Source of the DNA: Sandaracinaceae bacterium
GTDB taxonomy: Bacteria; Myxococcota_A; Polyangia; Polyangiales; Sandaracinaceae
Assembly: GCA_020633195.1 (NCBI GenBank)
Contig: JACKEC010000017.1
Coordinates: 735,675-799,674, forward strand
Reading direction: 5' to 3'
DNA: 64,000 nucleotides
In this document: positions 37,501-45,997 of the stretch, piece after piece
How positions within the stretch are numbered: the first letter of the stretch is position 1
Layout of the letters: each line of letters opens with the position of its first letter
Position numbers and translations under genes: made by a program
Notes under the pieces: generated by a model
Database searches by the model: none
What the model was told of the DNA's origin: nothing
Seen by the model: only the letters and a program-made list of their open reading frames with translations

Positions 37501-39072
37501 GACCTGCGCGAAGAGCTGCTGGAAGTAGTTGAACAGGAGCTGCGGGCCCTCGGCGAGCACCGCGAGCGGCGTATCGCGACCCATCGAGCTGAGGGGCTCC
37601 TTGCCTTCGCTCGCCATCGGCTCGACGACCCGCAGGACGTCTTCCTTCGTGTACCCGTGGACCCGCTGCGCGCGCGCGAGCAGGCTCGGCGGCAGCGGCG
37701 GCGGCGTCGAGCCGCGCGGCGCCGGCGGCACCTCACCCATCGTGACGACGTTCTGGTCGAGCCAGCGCCGCCACGGGCGCCGCGAGGCCTGCGTGGCCTT
37801 CAGCTCGGCGTCCTCGACGAGGGTGCCGGCCTCGGTGTCGACGAGGAGCATGCGCCCCGGCCTCAGCCGGCCCTTCTCGCGCACGCGCTCGGGCGACAGG
37901 TCCAGGACGCCCGCCTCGGACGCGACGACGATGTAGTCGTCCTTGGTGATCGTGTAGCGCGCGGGGCGCAGCCCGTTGCGGTCGAGCACCGCGCCGACGA
38001 GGCGCCCGTCGGTGAACACGATGCACGCGGGGCCGTCCCACGGCTCCATCACGCACGAGTGGTACTCGTAGAAGGCGCGGCGCTCGTCGTCCATCGACTC
38101 GTGCCCCTGCCACGCCTCGGGGATCATCATCATCATCGCGTGCGGGAGCGACCGGCCGGTGTGGCGCAGCAGCTCGAGCACGTCGTCGAACATCGCGCTG
38201 TCCGAGCCCGTCGGATCGACGATCGGGAGCAGCTTCTGGATGTCCTCGCCGAAGACGGGTGAGACCAGGCTCGGCTCGCGCGCGCGCATCCACCCGATGT
38301 TGCCGCGCAGGGTGTTGATCTCGCCGTTGTGGGCGATGCGCCGGTACGGGTGCGCCCGCGACCACGAGGGGAAGGTGTTGGTGCTGAAGCGCTGGTGCAC
38401 GACCGCGATCGCGGTCTCGGTGCGCTCGTCGGCGAGGTCCTTGTAGAAGCGCGGGAGCTGCTCGGGGGTGAGCAGGCCCTTGTAGACGACGGTGCCGCGC
38501 GAGAAGGAGCAGACGTAGGGGTACTCCTCGTCCTTGAGGCCGCGCCGGGCGATCTCGTGCTCGATGCGCTTGCGGATGACGTAGAGCTTGCGGCTCAGCG
38601 CGTTGTCGTCGGCGCTCAGCGTGCCGGGCCCGACGAAGAGCTGCGCCACGTGCGGCCGCGACGCGTAGGCGCCGGCTCCGCACTCGCTCGGATCGATCGG
38701 GACGTCGCGCCAGCCGAGCAGGTCCTGCTGCTCGTCCCGGACGATCTCCTCGATGAGCGAGACGCACTCGGCGCGGTGCGCCTCGTCGGCGGGCAGGAAC
38801 ATCATCCCGACGCCGTAGACCCCCGGCCGCGAGGGGAGGGTGAAGCCGAGCCGCTTCGCCTCTTCACACAGGAGCCGGTGGGGGATCTGCATGAGCACGC
38901 CCGCGCCGTCGCCGGTGTGCGGGTCGCTGCCCTCGGCGCCGCGGTGCTCGAGGTTCGTGAGCACCTCGAGGGCCGACACGACGAGGCGGTGGCTGCGCTC
39001 GCCGCCGATGTGGGCGACGAAGCCCACGCCACACGAGTCGTGCTCGAAGTCCGGCCGGTAGAGCCCGCTCAT
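34588..39072 (-). CDS. gltB: Glutamate synthase large (alpha) subunit
   Basis: 1494 residues, the usual GltB length. Cys14 in HDSCGVGF is the expected N-terminal nucleophile of the glutaminase domain after removal of a short propeptide. The FMN-binding synthase domain includes GEGGEDPARY, GAKPGEGGQLPG and SGGSGGTGASPIT; the 3Fe-4S Cys cluster appears as CVMMRVCHLNTCPVG. The C-terminal GXGXG beta-helix (GGRIVVHP, GVGDHGCEYMTGG) is complete. Its ATG overlaps the lrp-like stop (ATGA). Confidence 0.97.
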   Translation of the reverse strand: MSGLYRPDFEHDSCGVGFVAHIGGERSHRLVVSALEVLTNLEHRGAEGSDPHTGDGAGVLMQIPHRLLCEEAKRLGFTLPSRPGVYGVGMMFLPADEAHRAECVSLIEEIVRDEQQDLLGWRDVPIDPSECGAGAYASRPHVAQLFVGPGTLSADDNALSRKLYVIRKRIEHEIARRGLKDEEYPYVCSFSRGTVVYKGLLTPEQLPRFYKDLADERTETAIAVVHQRFSTNTFPSWSRAHPYRRIAHNGEINTLRGNIGWMRAREPSLVSPVFGEDIQKLLPIVDPTGSDSAMFDDVLELLRHTGRSLPHAMMMMIPEAWQGHESMDDERRAFYEYHSCVMEPWDGPACIVFTDGRLVGAVLDRNGLRPARYTITKDDYIVVASEAGVLDLSPERVREKGRLRPGRMLLVDTEAGTLVEDAELKATQASRRPWRRWLDQNVVTMGEVPPAPRGSTPPPLPPSLLARAQRVHGYTKEDVLRVVEPMASEGKEPLSSMGRDTPLAVLAEGPQLLFNYFQQLFAQVTNPPIDPIREALVMTLRSTLGAESNLFQESPSHCLKLQLTTPILDNEELEQIRALGRPDLSATTLEALFVPTREGLEQALERLSREAERAVNEGATLLVISDRGHDEQRAPIPSLLATSAVHHHLIRVGLRKNCGLIVESGEPREVHHFCLLIGYGAGAVNPYLAYETLRAAARDGRLGDVDPGQAERRYKRAVEHGILKVMSKMGISTLQSYRGAQIFEAIGLGDELLEKWFPDTPSQIGGVGLDAIADDAIARHAAAHSPRTLDVLEPGGRYAWRRDGETHLWNPKTIGTLQHAVRSGSFATFQKFSAIADAETKRTQLRGLLDFDRSGVTPIPLEEVEPVHAIVKRFKTGAMSFGSISTEAHQTLAVAMNRIGARSNSGEGGEDPARYTPRENGDSARSKIKQVASGRFGVTIEYLNEAEEIQIKIAQGAKPGEGGQLPGHKVDATIARVRHSTPGVGLISPPPHHDIYSIEDLAQLIHDLKNANPDARVTVKLVSEVGVGTIAAGVAKAKADVILISGGSGGTGASPITSIQHAGGPWEIGLAETHQTLVLNGLRGRVRLETDGQLKTGRDAAIAAMLGAEELGFGTVSLITMGCVMMRVCHLNTCPVGVATQDPRLRERFKGQPEHVIHFMTFVAEELRQIMASLGLRKFDELVGRTDLLKIGEGLSERASTLKLDKLLYRHAGPQAVRFEHPQEHELELAMDTVLIEQAQAALERQEPVTIRMPIRNVHRSAGTMLSSRIAKRYGLAGLPDATIRIHFTGSAGQSFGAFLANGLDVTLEGEANDYLGKGMSGGRIVVHPPEGSDFPPERNVIIGNVCLYGATAGELLVRGMAGERFAVRNSGAIAVVEGVGDHGCEYMTGGRVIVLGPTGRNFAAGMSGGIAYVLDADHELAGRVNPEMVELCPLDSEDLAFVRTRVHRHYERTMSALAWRVLSGWKKESRRFVKVLPTEYGRILREQSDARSA

Positions 39073-39566
39073 CGTCGCCTCCGTCTGCTGGTCGGGTCCT
39101 CCGCGGCGCCCTGAGGGATCGGCACGCGGGATCGCTCGGTCGCCGTCGAGAGGACGACCATCGTCTCGGTCTGGGTCACCGCCTCGACGCCGCGCAGCGA
39201 CGAGATCAGCCGCTCCAGCGACGCCGTGTTGGCGGTCTTCACCTTGAGGAGCAGCGTGTGGCCGCCCGTCACGTGGTGGCACTCGAGCACCTCGGGCCAC
39301 TCCGCGATCTCCCCGAGGAACTCCTCGATGTCGCGCGGGTAGTTGATCGAGATGCCGATGAACGAGGTGATGTCGAGGCCGACGCGCCGCCCGTCGACGG
39401 CGGCGTGGTAGCCGGTGATCACCCCGGCCGCCTCGAGCTTGCGGACCCGGTCGAGGACCGCCGGGGCGCTCAGCCCGACCCGCTTCCCGAGCTTGGCCAG
39501 GGGCGTCTTGCAGTCGCGCTGCAGGACCTCGAGGAGCTCGCGGTCGATGGCGTCGAGGGGACCCAT
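39069..39566 (-). CDS. Lrp/AsnC-family regulator, likely of gltBD
   Basis: 165 residues. N-terminal helix-turn-helix (IDRELLEVLQRD, LAKLGKRVGLSAPAVLDRVRKLE) and a C-terminal RAM/ligand-binding domain (VLECHHVTGGHTLLLKVKT). Lrp controls gltBD in Escherichia coli, and here the regulator gene is translationally coupled to gltB, so local control of glutamate synthesis by amino-acid level is a reasonable inference. Start ATG 39566. Confidence 0.92.
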   Translation of the reverse strand: MGPLDAIDRELLEVLQRDCKTPLAKLGKRVGLSAPAVLDRVRKLEAAGVITGYHAAVDGRRVGLDITSFIGISINYPRDIEEFLGEIAEWPEVLECHHVTGGHTLLLKVKTANTASLERLISSLRGVEAVTQTETMVVLSTATERSRVPIPQGAAEDPTSRRRRR

Positions 39567-39666
39567 GAAGGGGTGGAACCATGACGCGCATGACGCACCA
39601 CGTCAATAACCCAATTCTGCGGGTATGCTCGTTCGCCTAACGTTATTAGGTAGCGGTGAGCGTGCG
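39567..39666 (-). promoter_or_regulatory. Probable control region of the lrp-gltBD operon
   Basis: An AT-rich patch in a GC-rich genome. It contains CCTAA-CGTTA-TTAGG (39636-39650), a 15-bp inverted repeat of Lrp-site size, and on the minus strand TTATTGACG, a possible -35 hexamer. The -10 is unclear. Confidence 0.35.
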
Positions 39667-39831
39667 TCGTGGAATTTCACGCGGAGGACGCGAAGGGGCA
39701 AAGAGGGGACGGGGGTCGGCGGGACGGTCGGTCGCAGGCCTTCACGACCGACGCGACCGCCCCTTGCGTCCACCCCTGGCTCCCCTCGCGCTCCTTTGTT
39801 CCTTCGCGCCCCTTGCGCGAAATTCCACGAC
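39667..39831. repeat. Dispersed inverted-repeat element, copy 2
   Basis: GTCGTGGAATTTC...CGCGAAGGGGCAAAGAGG at the left is inverted at the right (CTCCTTTGTTCCTTCGCG...GAAATTCCACGAC). The arms match those of copy 1 at 837-986. About 80 bp of GC-rich sequence separates the arms. It lies in the 330-bp gene-free stretch between the lrp and RCC1 genes. Confidence 0.7.
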
Positions 39832-39867
39832 AAGGGCCGTCTGCGGCCCGGTGATCGGCGAAGAGGC

Positions 39868-39920
39868 GTTGTGGAAGGTGAACGCGAAGGGCGCGAAGAC
39901 GCGAAGACGCGAAGGGGGGT
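39868..39920. repeat. Tandem CGCGAAG(A) repeats, partial element
   Basis: Four close copies of CGCGAAGG/A follow GTGGAAGGTGAA, resembling one arm of the neighbouring inverted-repeat element. With 39921-39999 this completes the gene-free stretch; nothing else is visible there. Confidence 0.5.
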
Positions 39921-39999
39921 GGGGGGACGGGATGGACCTGCACGGCCAGCCAGGTGCCATGCCTGCGACCTCATTTGGGGAGGGCTAAGGTAGGAGCCG

Positions 40000-41142
40000 T
40001 CACGGGAGGCTGGGGACCGCGTCGGGGGCGCCGTACCGGGCTCGGGGCCGACCGAGCTGGAGCTCCGTGTTGCGGCCCCAGCAGAGGACGGCGCCCGAGT
40101 CTGTCCGCGCGCAGGAGTGCCAGCTCAACGCCGAGGTGGCCAGCTCTGCCACGTCGCGGAGCGTCGTCATCAAGCGAGGCGTGCGGAAGTCCGTCGGCTC
40201 ATCGACGGGGTCCGGAAAGAAGCCATAGTCGGGCTCTGCGCGGCCCCAGCACCAGACCCTCCGAGACGAGTCGAGCGCGCACGCGGACAGAAAGCCCGCG
40301 TACACCTGCTCTGTGGAGAGGCCGTCTACCACGGCGGGAGCCGGCGTCGCCCCCGGCAGCCGATCGGGGACGTCTCCCCAGCACCACACGCTCGAGGCGA
40401 CATCGACTGCGCAGGTGAAGTGCTGACCTGCCGAGATCTGTACGAGCGGAGGGAGCCCGGGCACTGGGAGCGGCCGATCCCGCAGCTCGGACGGCGCGAC
40501 GCCGAGCTCTCCGCGGGAATTCGCTCCCCAACAGGAGGCCACCCCAGAGCGATCGAGCGCGCACGCGTGCTCGAGGCCGACGCTCACCGCGACGGCGTCC
40601 GACACGTCGGCGACCCGGCCCGGTAGCCGTGGCGGGCGTGGAGATTCGTCGGACGGCCCCTGCCCCGTCTGTCCGAGGTCGTCGGCGCCCCAGCAGAAGA
40701 CTTCCCCTTCACGCGTCACCGCACAGGTGCTCTGTCCGTTCGCCGACAGCTGCGTGGACGGCGGCACCCCGTCGATCGCCACGACTGCGGTGGAGAGCGG
40801 GGGCGCTCCATCCGAGCCCTCGACGGCACACTGCAAGGAGCCATTCGCTCCCCAGCAGAGCACCGCTCCGGTCGAGTCGAGCGCGCAGTCGTGATTCGTG
40901 CCCGCGGTGATCGACATCAGGTCTGCCGGGAGCCCCGGCACGGGTGTCGGTTCATTGCTCGGACTCCCCAAGGGGAAGGCTCCGCTTTGTCCAAAGCACC
41001 ACACACCCATGTCCTCGACGAGCGCGCACGTGTGCGTGAAGCCCACCGCCAACGTGGCGAGCCCTTGGTTCGAAGCAGGTACCCGCTCTCCTACCTGTAG
41101 GTCGGTGCGTCCACATCCCAAGGCCAGGCCTAGAAGCGACAA
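40000..41142 (-). CDS. RCC1-repeat lipoprotein
   Basis: At least 380 residues. RCC1-type blades recur as CALDxxGxxxCWGxNxxGxLG, with paired Cys. A hydrophobic segment ending LALGC is a lipobox. The start is unresolved: TTG 41142 gives a very short signal, while ATG 41259 gives a long n-region but would overlap the divergent gene start at 41201; a rare start near 41150 is possible. It is a paralogue of the protein at 29901. Codon usage is somewhat less GC-biased than in neighbours. Confidence 0.75.
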   Translation of the reverse strand: MSLLGLALGCGRTDLQVGERVPASNQGLATLAVGFTHTCALVEDMGVWCFGQSGAFPLGSPSNEPTPVPGLPADLMSITAGTNHDCALDSTGAVLCWGANGSLQCAVEGSDGAPPLSTAVVAIDGVPPSTQLSANGQSTCAVTREGEVFCWGADDLGQTGQGPSDESPRPPRLPGRVADVSDAVAVSVGLEHACALDRSGVASCWGANSRGELGVAPSELRDRPLPVPGLPPLVQISAGQHFTCAVDVASSVWCWGDVPDRLPGATPAPAVVDGLSTEQVYAGFLSACALDSSRRVWCWGRAEPDYGFFPDPVDEPTDFRTPRLMTTLRDVAELATSALSWHSCARTDSGAVLCWGRNTELQLGRPRARYGAPDAVPSLP

Positions 41143-41200
41143 GAGCAGGATGGTACCCTGCGACTTCGTTCGGCCAGGGGCCGGATGGGGGAGGTGGAGA

Positions 41201-43309
41201 ATGCGGATAGGTCCCTTTGCCGTAGTTGCGGCGATGGTGTTACTGGCCGAGGGCTGCATCATCCCGAGCGACCCCACGCGATACCAGAGAGTCGGCGGGT
41301 ACACGGAGGCCTCCTGTTTCTGCGCGATCTGCGCGGAGGCCCCGTTCTGCCTGGTTGGTCTGGACCCCGACGGCGACCCGATCACGACGCCCCTCGGGAC
41401 GGGCGAGTCCTGCCCAGCCGAGACGATGCAGAGCGTGGAAGCCTCTCGCGTCCGCCCCGAGGGGACCCTCGCGGCGGGCTTCTTCTGCGTGGCGCCAGAC
41501 GGTAAGAACCCTTTCTTCAACGCGGTTACCTGTCCGGACATCTTCGACGAACACAGCGAAGAGGACCGAGGGCCATACGAGAACGTCGAGCCGTGCATCG
41601 ATCTCCCTCCGGAGTGTACTCCCGACGAGTGTCCGGGCGACGAGGATCCCTCGCTCTGCTCGACCCTGGCTTACCTGGGCCCGCGCCGAGCCACCTGCAT
41701 CCATCAAGACACGGTGGATCCCCATACCGCCGAGCAGGCGCAGGTGGAAGCGACACGCCAGACGGTGGGTCAGTGCGAGACTGCGGCGTCGCCGCCCATC
41801 GAACCGGCCCGCTACTGCTTCGCCTCGTGCGTGTGGACGACACAGATCGCCAGAGAGGTCGAGGGACTGTGCACGGGCCCGGTCCCCCCCGACAGCGGTG
41901 GGAGCGTCGCACCCCTCGTGGAGGCGAGCACACCGCGACAGACCACCCACTCGGCGGTTCATATCCAAGTCGCGCCGACCTCCACCGCAACGATCCACGT
42001 ACGGACCGACCTTGGAACGTTCTCGGGGAATGTGCACGTCGCAGGGGTTTTGGCGATTCATGCGCCGGGCTGCCGCATGGCCGAGCAGAGCTGCGGTAAC
42101 GCGGGGGTCACCAGCGTCGGTCTCCACGCGACCGAGGACCTCAACATAGCCACCGAGACCGTCCGAGACATCGAGGCATTGAACCTCCAAGCCCTTCCGG
42201 GGAGCCTCGTGGGCGTGAGCCCGAACGAGAGCATGCTGACGATCGAGAGCGGAGCGATGATTGCGCGAGGAGAGAGGGGGGGCAACCTCGAGTCGGGGTC
42301 GATGGACCTGTCGAGCCCGGTCGTGGCAATGATCAATTGGACGACAGGGTCGTTCACGTTCGACGCCATGTTCGACGCGCCGGATACCTCTCTGGAAATT
42401 CATTTGGACGGCGTGCTGCCCAACCTCCCGCCCTCCGCCGATGCGGGTGCAGACCAGACGGTGGAGTGTGGGGTGGGCCCCGTGGAGCTGTCGGCGTCCG
42501 GGTCGTCCGACCCCGATGGTGTATCCGACATCGTCGCGTACTCGTGGTCGCGAGCCACCCCCGGCGGAGTCGTCCCCGTCGCCCTCAGGCGGGACGCCAC
42601 GGTCGAGCTTCCGCTTGGCGCCCATTCGCTGGCCGTCGCCGTCTCAGATACCAGGGGCTATGTGGATGTGGACGGTCTGCATGTCTACGTCGAGGACACG
42701 CGGCCGCCAAGGGTCGACGCGGAGCTCGTGACGGATTGCGTCTGGTCGCCGGATCACACGCTCGCTCTTTTCCGGCTCGGTGAGGAGCTTCGTGCGACAT
42801 CGTCCGACCTCTGCGATGGGTCGACCAGTGTGCGAATCGTCGACGTGTACTCCAGCGAACCGGCCGATGGCGCTGGGGATGGCGCGACCCCCGTGGACGT
42901 GAGGTTCGGTTCGGGGGCGTTCTGCGTTCGCGCGGAGCGGAGCGGCATGGGGCGGGGCCGCGTCTATACGGTGGTCATCGAGGCCGTGGATGATGCGGGG
43001 AACGTCACTCGCGAGAACGTCGAGGTGCGGGTGCCGCACGACCAGCGGCCCCCGGACCGCTGCGACACCGGCGGTCTCGTCCCGCGTGTCGCAGACGACG
43101 ACGCGCGCTGCACGGCGAGCGTGCCCTTGGTCGTCGCCGGAGGTGGAAGCGCCGAAGACTCGAGCCCACGCCTCGGTCCGCCGGCCGCGTCGGCGACGGC
43201 ACCCGATTCCGGATGTGCCGTGTCGCGCCCCGGGTCGAGCTCCGGCGCGTGGGTCTTGTGGTTCGCGATCGGAGGCTGCGTTGTCTGCCGGCGCCAGCGC
43301 AGGCGCTAG
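41201..43309 (+). CDS. Lipoprotein with PKD-like domain and MYXO-CTERM-type tail
   Basis: 702 residues from ATG 41201, preceded by GGAGGTGGAGA. The signal ends in LAEGC (lipobox-like). A Cys-rich region (about 35-210) and a beta-rich region precede a PKD/Ig-like domain (SADAGADQTVECG, ASGSSDPDG). The C-terminus has SGC, then a hydrophobic segment (GAWVLWFAIGGCVVC) and RRQRRR, matching the MYXO-CTERM sorting signal that is cleaved for surface display in myxobacteria. Having both a lipobox and this tail is unusual. The stop is overlapped by the next gene. Confidence 0.8.
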   Translation: MRIGPFAVVAAMVLLAEGCIIPSDPTRYQRVGGYTEASCFCAICAEAPFCLVGLDPDGDPITTPLGTGESCPAETMQSVEASRVRPEGTLAAGFFCVAPDGKNPFFNAVTCPDIFDEHSEEDRGPYENVEPCIDLPPECTPDECPGDEDPSLCSTLAYLGPRRATCIHQDTVDPHTAEQAQVEATRQTVGQCETAASPPIEPARYCFASCVWTTQIAREVEGLCTGPVPPDSGGSVAPLVEASTPRQTTHSAVHIQVAPTSTATIHVRTDLGTFSGNVHVAGVLAIHAPGCRMAEQSCGNAGVTSVGLHATEDLNIATETVRDIEALNLQALPGSLVGVSPNESMLTIESGAMIARGERGGNLESGSMDLSSPVVAMINWTTGSFTFDAMFDAPDTSLEIHLDGVLPNLPPSADAGADQTVECGVGPVELSASGSSDPDGVSDIVAYSWSRATPGGVVPVALRRDATVELPLGAHSLAVAVSDTRGYVDVDGLHVYVEDTRPPRVDAELVTDCVWSPDHTLALFRLGEELRATSSDLCDGSTSVRIVDVYSSEPADGAGDGATPVDVRFGSGAFCVRAERSGMGRGRVYTVVIEAVDDAGNVTRENVEVRVPHDQRPPDRCDTGGLVPRVADDDARCTASVPLVVAGGGSAEDSSPRLGPPAASATAPDSGCAVSRPGSSSGAWVLWFAIGGCVVCRRQRRR

Positions 43310-43835
43310 CCTAGACCGACTGCTCATCGCGTGCCTCCTCCTCCCAGCGCTTGGATGTAGTGGCGGAGAGGGTGCCGTCGACGCCAGCGAAACGACCGAT
43401 GGAGGACCACTCGAGACCTGCGTCATCGGGGCGTGGGAGCGACCCTCGGGCTTTGGCGAGTGCAACTGCGTGAGCCCCCGGCCGGCGGCCGAGTGCGACC
43501 TACCGGACTGCGAGAAGGTGCATGTCGTCGTGATGCGCGAGTCGGGCAGCTTCTGGGAGTCGACGTTCGAGCGGTCCGACTCACGTGGGACCTTCACCGT
43601 GGTCGACACGTGCCCACCCGTTCCCACGGTTCTCGCCTATACCTGGCGGGCGACGGGCGGCCGGATCGTCCAGGAGGACATGTTCGGGGGGGGCACCACG
43701 TTCGAGGCAGCGTGTTCGGGGCACCGGCTCGTGACCCACGAGCTCTACGAGTACCGTCGAGCTCCGGCCGGCTTCATCGACGGCGCGGAGGACGCCTTCG
43801 CCGCCAGGGACTGCACCGGCTCCTACACACCGTGA
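43281..43835 (+). CDS. Small Cys-rich lipoprotein
   Basis: 184 residues from TTG 43281, supported by GGAGG eight bases upstream within the 3' end of the previous gene (29-bp overlap). A signal ending LPALGC marks a lipoprotein. The mature domain has six further Cys (TCVIG, ECNCVS, ECDLPDC, TCPP, ACSG, DCTG). No family is recognised. Overlap with the MYXO-CTERM gene suggests co-expression. Confidence 0.65.
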   Translation: MSAGASAGASLDRLLIACLLLPALGCSGGEGAVDASETTDGGPLETCVIGAWERPSGFGECNCVSPRPAAECDLPDCEKVHVVVMRESGSFWESTFERSDSRGTFTVVDTCPPVPTVLAYTWRATGGRIVQEDMFGGGTTFEAACSGHRLVTHELYEYRRAPAGFIDGAEDAFAARDCTGSYTP

Positions 43836-44021
43836 GAAGCCTGCCGCCGTCACCGAGGGTGGTCACGCGATCACCGTTCATCCGTACGGCAGCGCCCCGG
43901 TCTCGGCACGACCAAGTCCATCGCTCGCGCGACCTTCCGCTCCGATCGGAGCAGCGTGGGCGGCCCGATCGCCTGTGAGCGCCACCGACCGCGGCTCCAG
44001 TGGTAACCTGCACGCCGGTCG

Positions 44022-44627
44022 ATGGAAGGACTGGAGCATCTCCGCGCCGCGTACCTCCCTCGGCTCGGCGCGCAGCTCGACGAGCTCACCGCTCGCCTCC
44101 GGGCCGCCGACGTCGGCGAGTCCACGCGCATCGCGCACAAGATCGCGGGGGCCGCGGGCTCGTATGGGCTCGGCGAGATCTCCGCGATCGCGAGGCGCGT
44201 CGAGCTCGCGCTCGAGGACGGCGCCTCGTGCGACGCGCAGGCGGCCGACGTCGACGCGATGCGCGCGGCGATCCCCGTCGTCGAGGCGCCCGATGACGCG
44301 CCCGTGATCCTCGTCTTCGACGACGCCGCGACGCCCGCCGCCGGCGGGGACGTGCTCGTCGTGGCCGATCCCGTCGAGGCGCTCGGCGTCGCGATGGACC
44401 GGCCCCTGGCCGCGCTCGTGATCCCCTACACCGGGGGCGCTCGCGGTGGCCGCGCGCTCCTGCGGAGCCTCGCTGGCGTCGCCGAGGTGCGCGACGTGCC
44501 GTTGTTCCTCGTCTCGGTCGACCCGACCGAGGCCGACGCGGTCCAGGGCAAGCTCGGGGCGCGCGCGGTCTTCGAGGGCGGCTTCGACGACGCGCTCCTC
44601 GCGCGCGTGCGGGAGGCGCTCGCGTGA
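44022..44627 (+). CDS. Histidine-phosphotransfer (Hpt) protein with degenerate receiver-like domain
   Basis: 201 residues. Residues 1-95 are an Hpt four-helix domain with the phosphorylatable His39 in AHKIAGAAGSYGLGEI. Residues about 95-201 have the strand/helix rhythm of a receiver domain (VILVFDDAATP, AALVIPYTGG, VPLFLVSVDP), but no clear phospho-acceptor Asp. The next gene starts within its stop codon (GTGA), coupling it to a kinase-receiver fusion that could be its phosphorelay partner. Confidence 0.75.
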   Translation: MEGLEHLRAAYLPRLGAQLDELTARLRAADVGESTRIAHKIAGAAGSYGLGEISAIARRVELALEDGASCDAQAADVDAMRAAIPVVEAPDDAPVILVFDDAATPAAGGDVLVVADPVEALGVAMDRPLAALVIPYTGGARGGRALLRSLAGVAEVRDVPLFLVSVDPTEADAVQGKLGARAVFEGGFDDALLARVREALA

Positions 44628-45994
44628 GGGCCTGCACCGAGTGCGGGTCGGTGAACCCCGTGGAGGCGCGCCGCTGCCTCGTCTGCGACGACCCGCTGCC
44701 CGCGGCGGTCGAGGACCTCATCGACGGCCGCTACCGCACCATCAAGGAGCTCGGGCGCGGGGCGAACGGGGTGGTCTACGCGGCGCTCGACGTCGCGCTC
44801 AAGCGGCAGGTCGCGCTGAAGTTCCTCGCGCCCAAGCTCACCCAGAAGCCGCGGGCATTGAAGCGCTTCCAGCGGGAGGCGGTGGCGCTCGCGTCGATCC
44901 GCTCCGACCACGTCGCGCAGGTCTTCTCCTTCGGCATCGAGCAGAGCGCCTTCTTCTTCTCGATGGAGCTCGTGCTCGGCCGGAGCTGCAAGCGGATCAT
45001 CCAGCAGCAGGCCGACAACCAGGAGTGGATCCCCGTCCACCGCGCGCTCGTGATCCTGATCGAGATGGCGCGCGGGCTCGCCGCGGTGCACTCCGCGGGC
45101 ATCGTCCACCGCGACGTGAAGCCCGACAACGCGGTGGTCGAGCAGGGCACGGGCCGAACCGTGCTCGTCGACTTCGGCCTCGCGGTGACCGGCGACGAGC
45201 CCGGCGACCACGCCGTCGTCGGCTCGCCGGCCTACATGGCGCCCGAGCAGATCCGCGGGACCTCTCGGATCAGCGCGCGCACCGACGTCTACGGCCTCGC
45301 CTGCGCCGGCTTCCACCTCTTGACCAACCGCCTCGTGTTCCAGACCGACGACGTCAAGGCGATGCTCTCGCTGCAGCTCAACGAGGCGCCGCCGCGGCTC
45401 TCGAGCTGCCGCCCCGAGCTCGAGCCCCTCGACGAGGTGTTCCTCCGCGCGCTGTCCAAGGACCCCGAGGATCGCTTCTCGAACTGCGCGGAGATGACGA
45501 GCGCGCTCGAGCTCGCGGGCGCGCCGTGGCTCAAGCCCAGCCTGCCCACCGCGCCCTCGGGCGAGTTCGAGGAGCCGGTCGCCGCGCGCATCCTCGTGGT
45601 GGACGACGACGACGAGTTCGCCAAGCTCAGCGTCCGCGCCAGCCAGATCGCGTTCTTCGGCACGAGCAGCAAGGTCGCCCGCGCCCGCACCGGCGAGGAG
45701 GCGCTCCTCAACGCGGCCCGCAAGCCCCCGCAGCTCGTCTTGCTCGACTACGACCTGCCCGGCATGAACGGCGTCGAGATGCTCTCGCGCCTGCGGTCCC
45801 TGCCCGGCGCGAAGAAGGCCCGGGTCGTCGTCATCTCCGCCAAGGCCGGCGACGCGGCGCGCTGGCGCTTCGACGCGCTCGGCGTCGACGGGTTCCTCCG
45901 CAAGCCGATCACGATGAAGGAGCTCGTCGACGTCATCCAGGCGCTCGGCCGAGCGCGCGGCTGGATCGCCGTCGACGAAGCCGACGACGCGTAG
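44624..45994 (+). CDS. Zinc ribbon-Ser/Thr kinase-receiver fusion
   Basis: 456 residues from GTG 44624. An N-terminal zinc ribbon (Cys4, 7, 18, 21) precedes a protein kinase (about 38-300) with Lys66 in VALKFL, HRDVKPDN (162-169) and VDFGLA. A receiver domain follows (about 322-445) with the acidic pocket VVDDDDE, Asp375 in LLDYDLPGMNG, and Lys in LRKPI. The fusion joins Ser/Thr and two-component signalling in one chain; the coupled Hpt protein could phosphorylate or dephosphorylate the receiver. Confidence 0.9.
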   Translation: MRACTECGSVNPVEARRCLVCDDPLPAAVEDLIDGRYRTIKELGRGANGVVYAALDVALKRQVALKFLAPKLTQKPRALKRFQREAVALASIRSDHVAQVFSFGIEQSAFFFSMELVLGRSCKRIIQQQADNQEWIPVHRALVILIEMARGLAAVHSAGIVHRDVKPDNAVVEQGTGRTVLVDFGLAVTGDEPGDHAVVGSPAYMAPEQIRGTSRISARTDVYGLACAGFHLLTNRLVFQTDDVKAMLSLQLNEAPPRLSSCRPELEPLDEVFLRALSKDPEDRFSNCAEMTSALELAGAPWLKPSLPTAPSGEFEEPVAARILVVDDDDEFAKLSVRASQIAFFGTSSKVARARTGEEALLNAARKPPQLVLLDYDLPGMNGVEMLSRLRSLPGAKKARVVVISAKAGDAARWRFDALGVDGFLRKPITMKELVDVIQALGRARGWIAVDEADDA

Positions 45995-45997
45995 CGA

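Noticed and set aside
39667..39999. Several overlapping 60-120-codon frames in the repeat region
   Set aside because: They lie on inverted repeats in all frames and lack ribosome-binding sites or conserved motifs.
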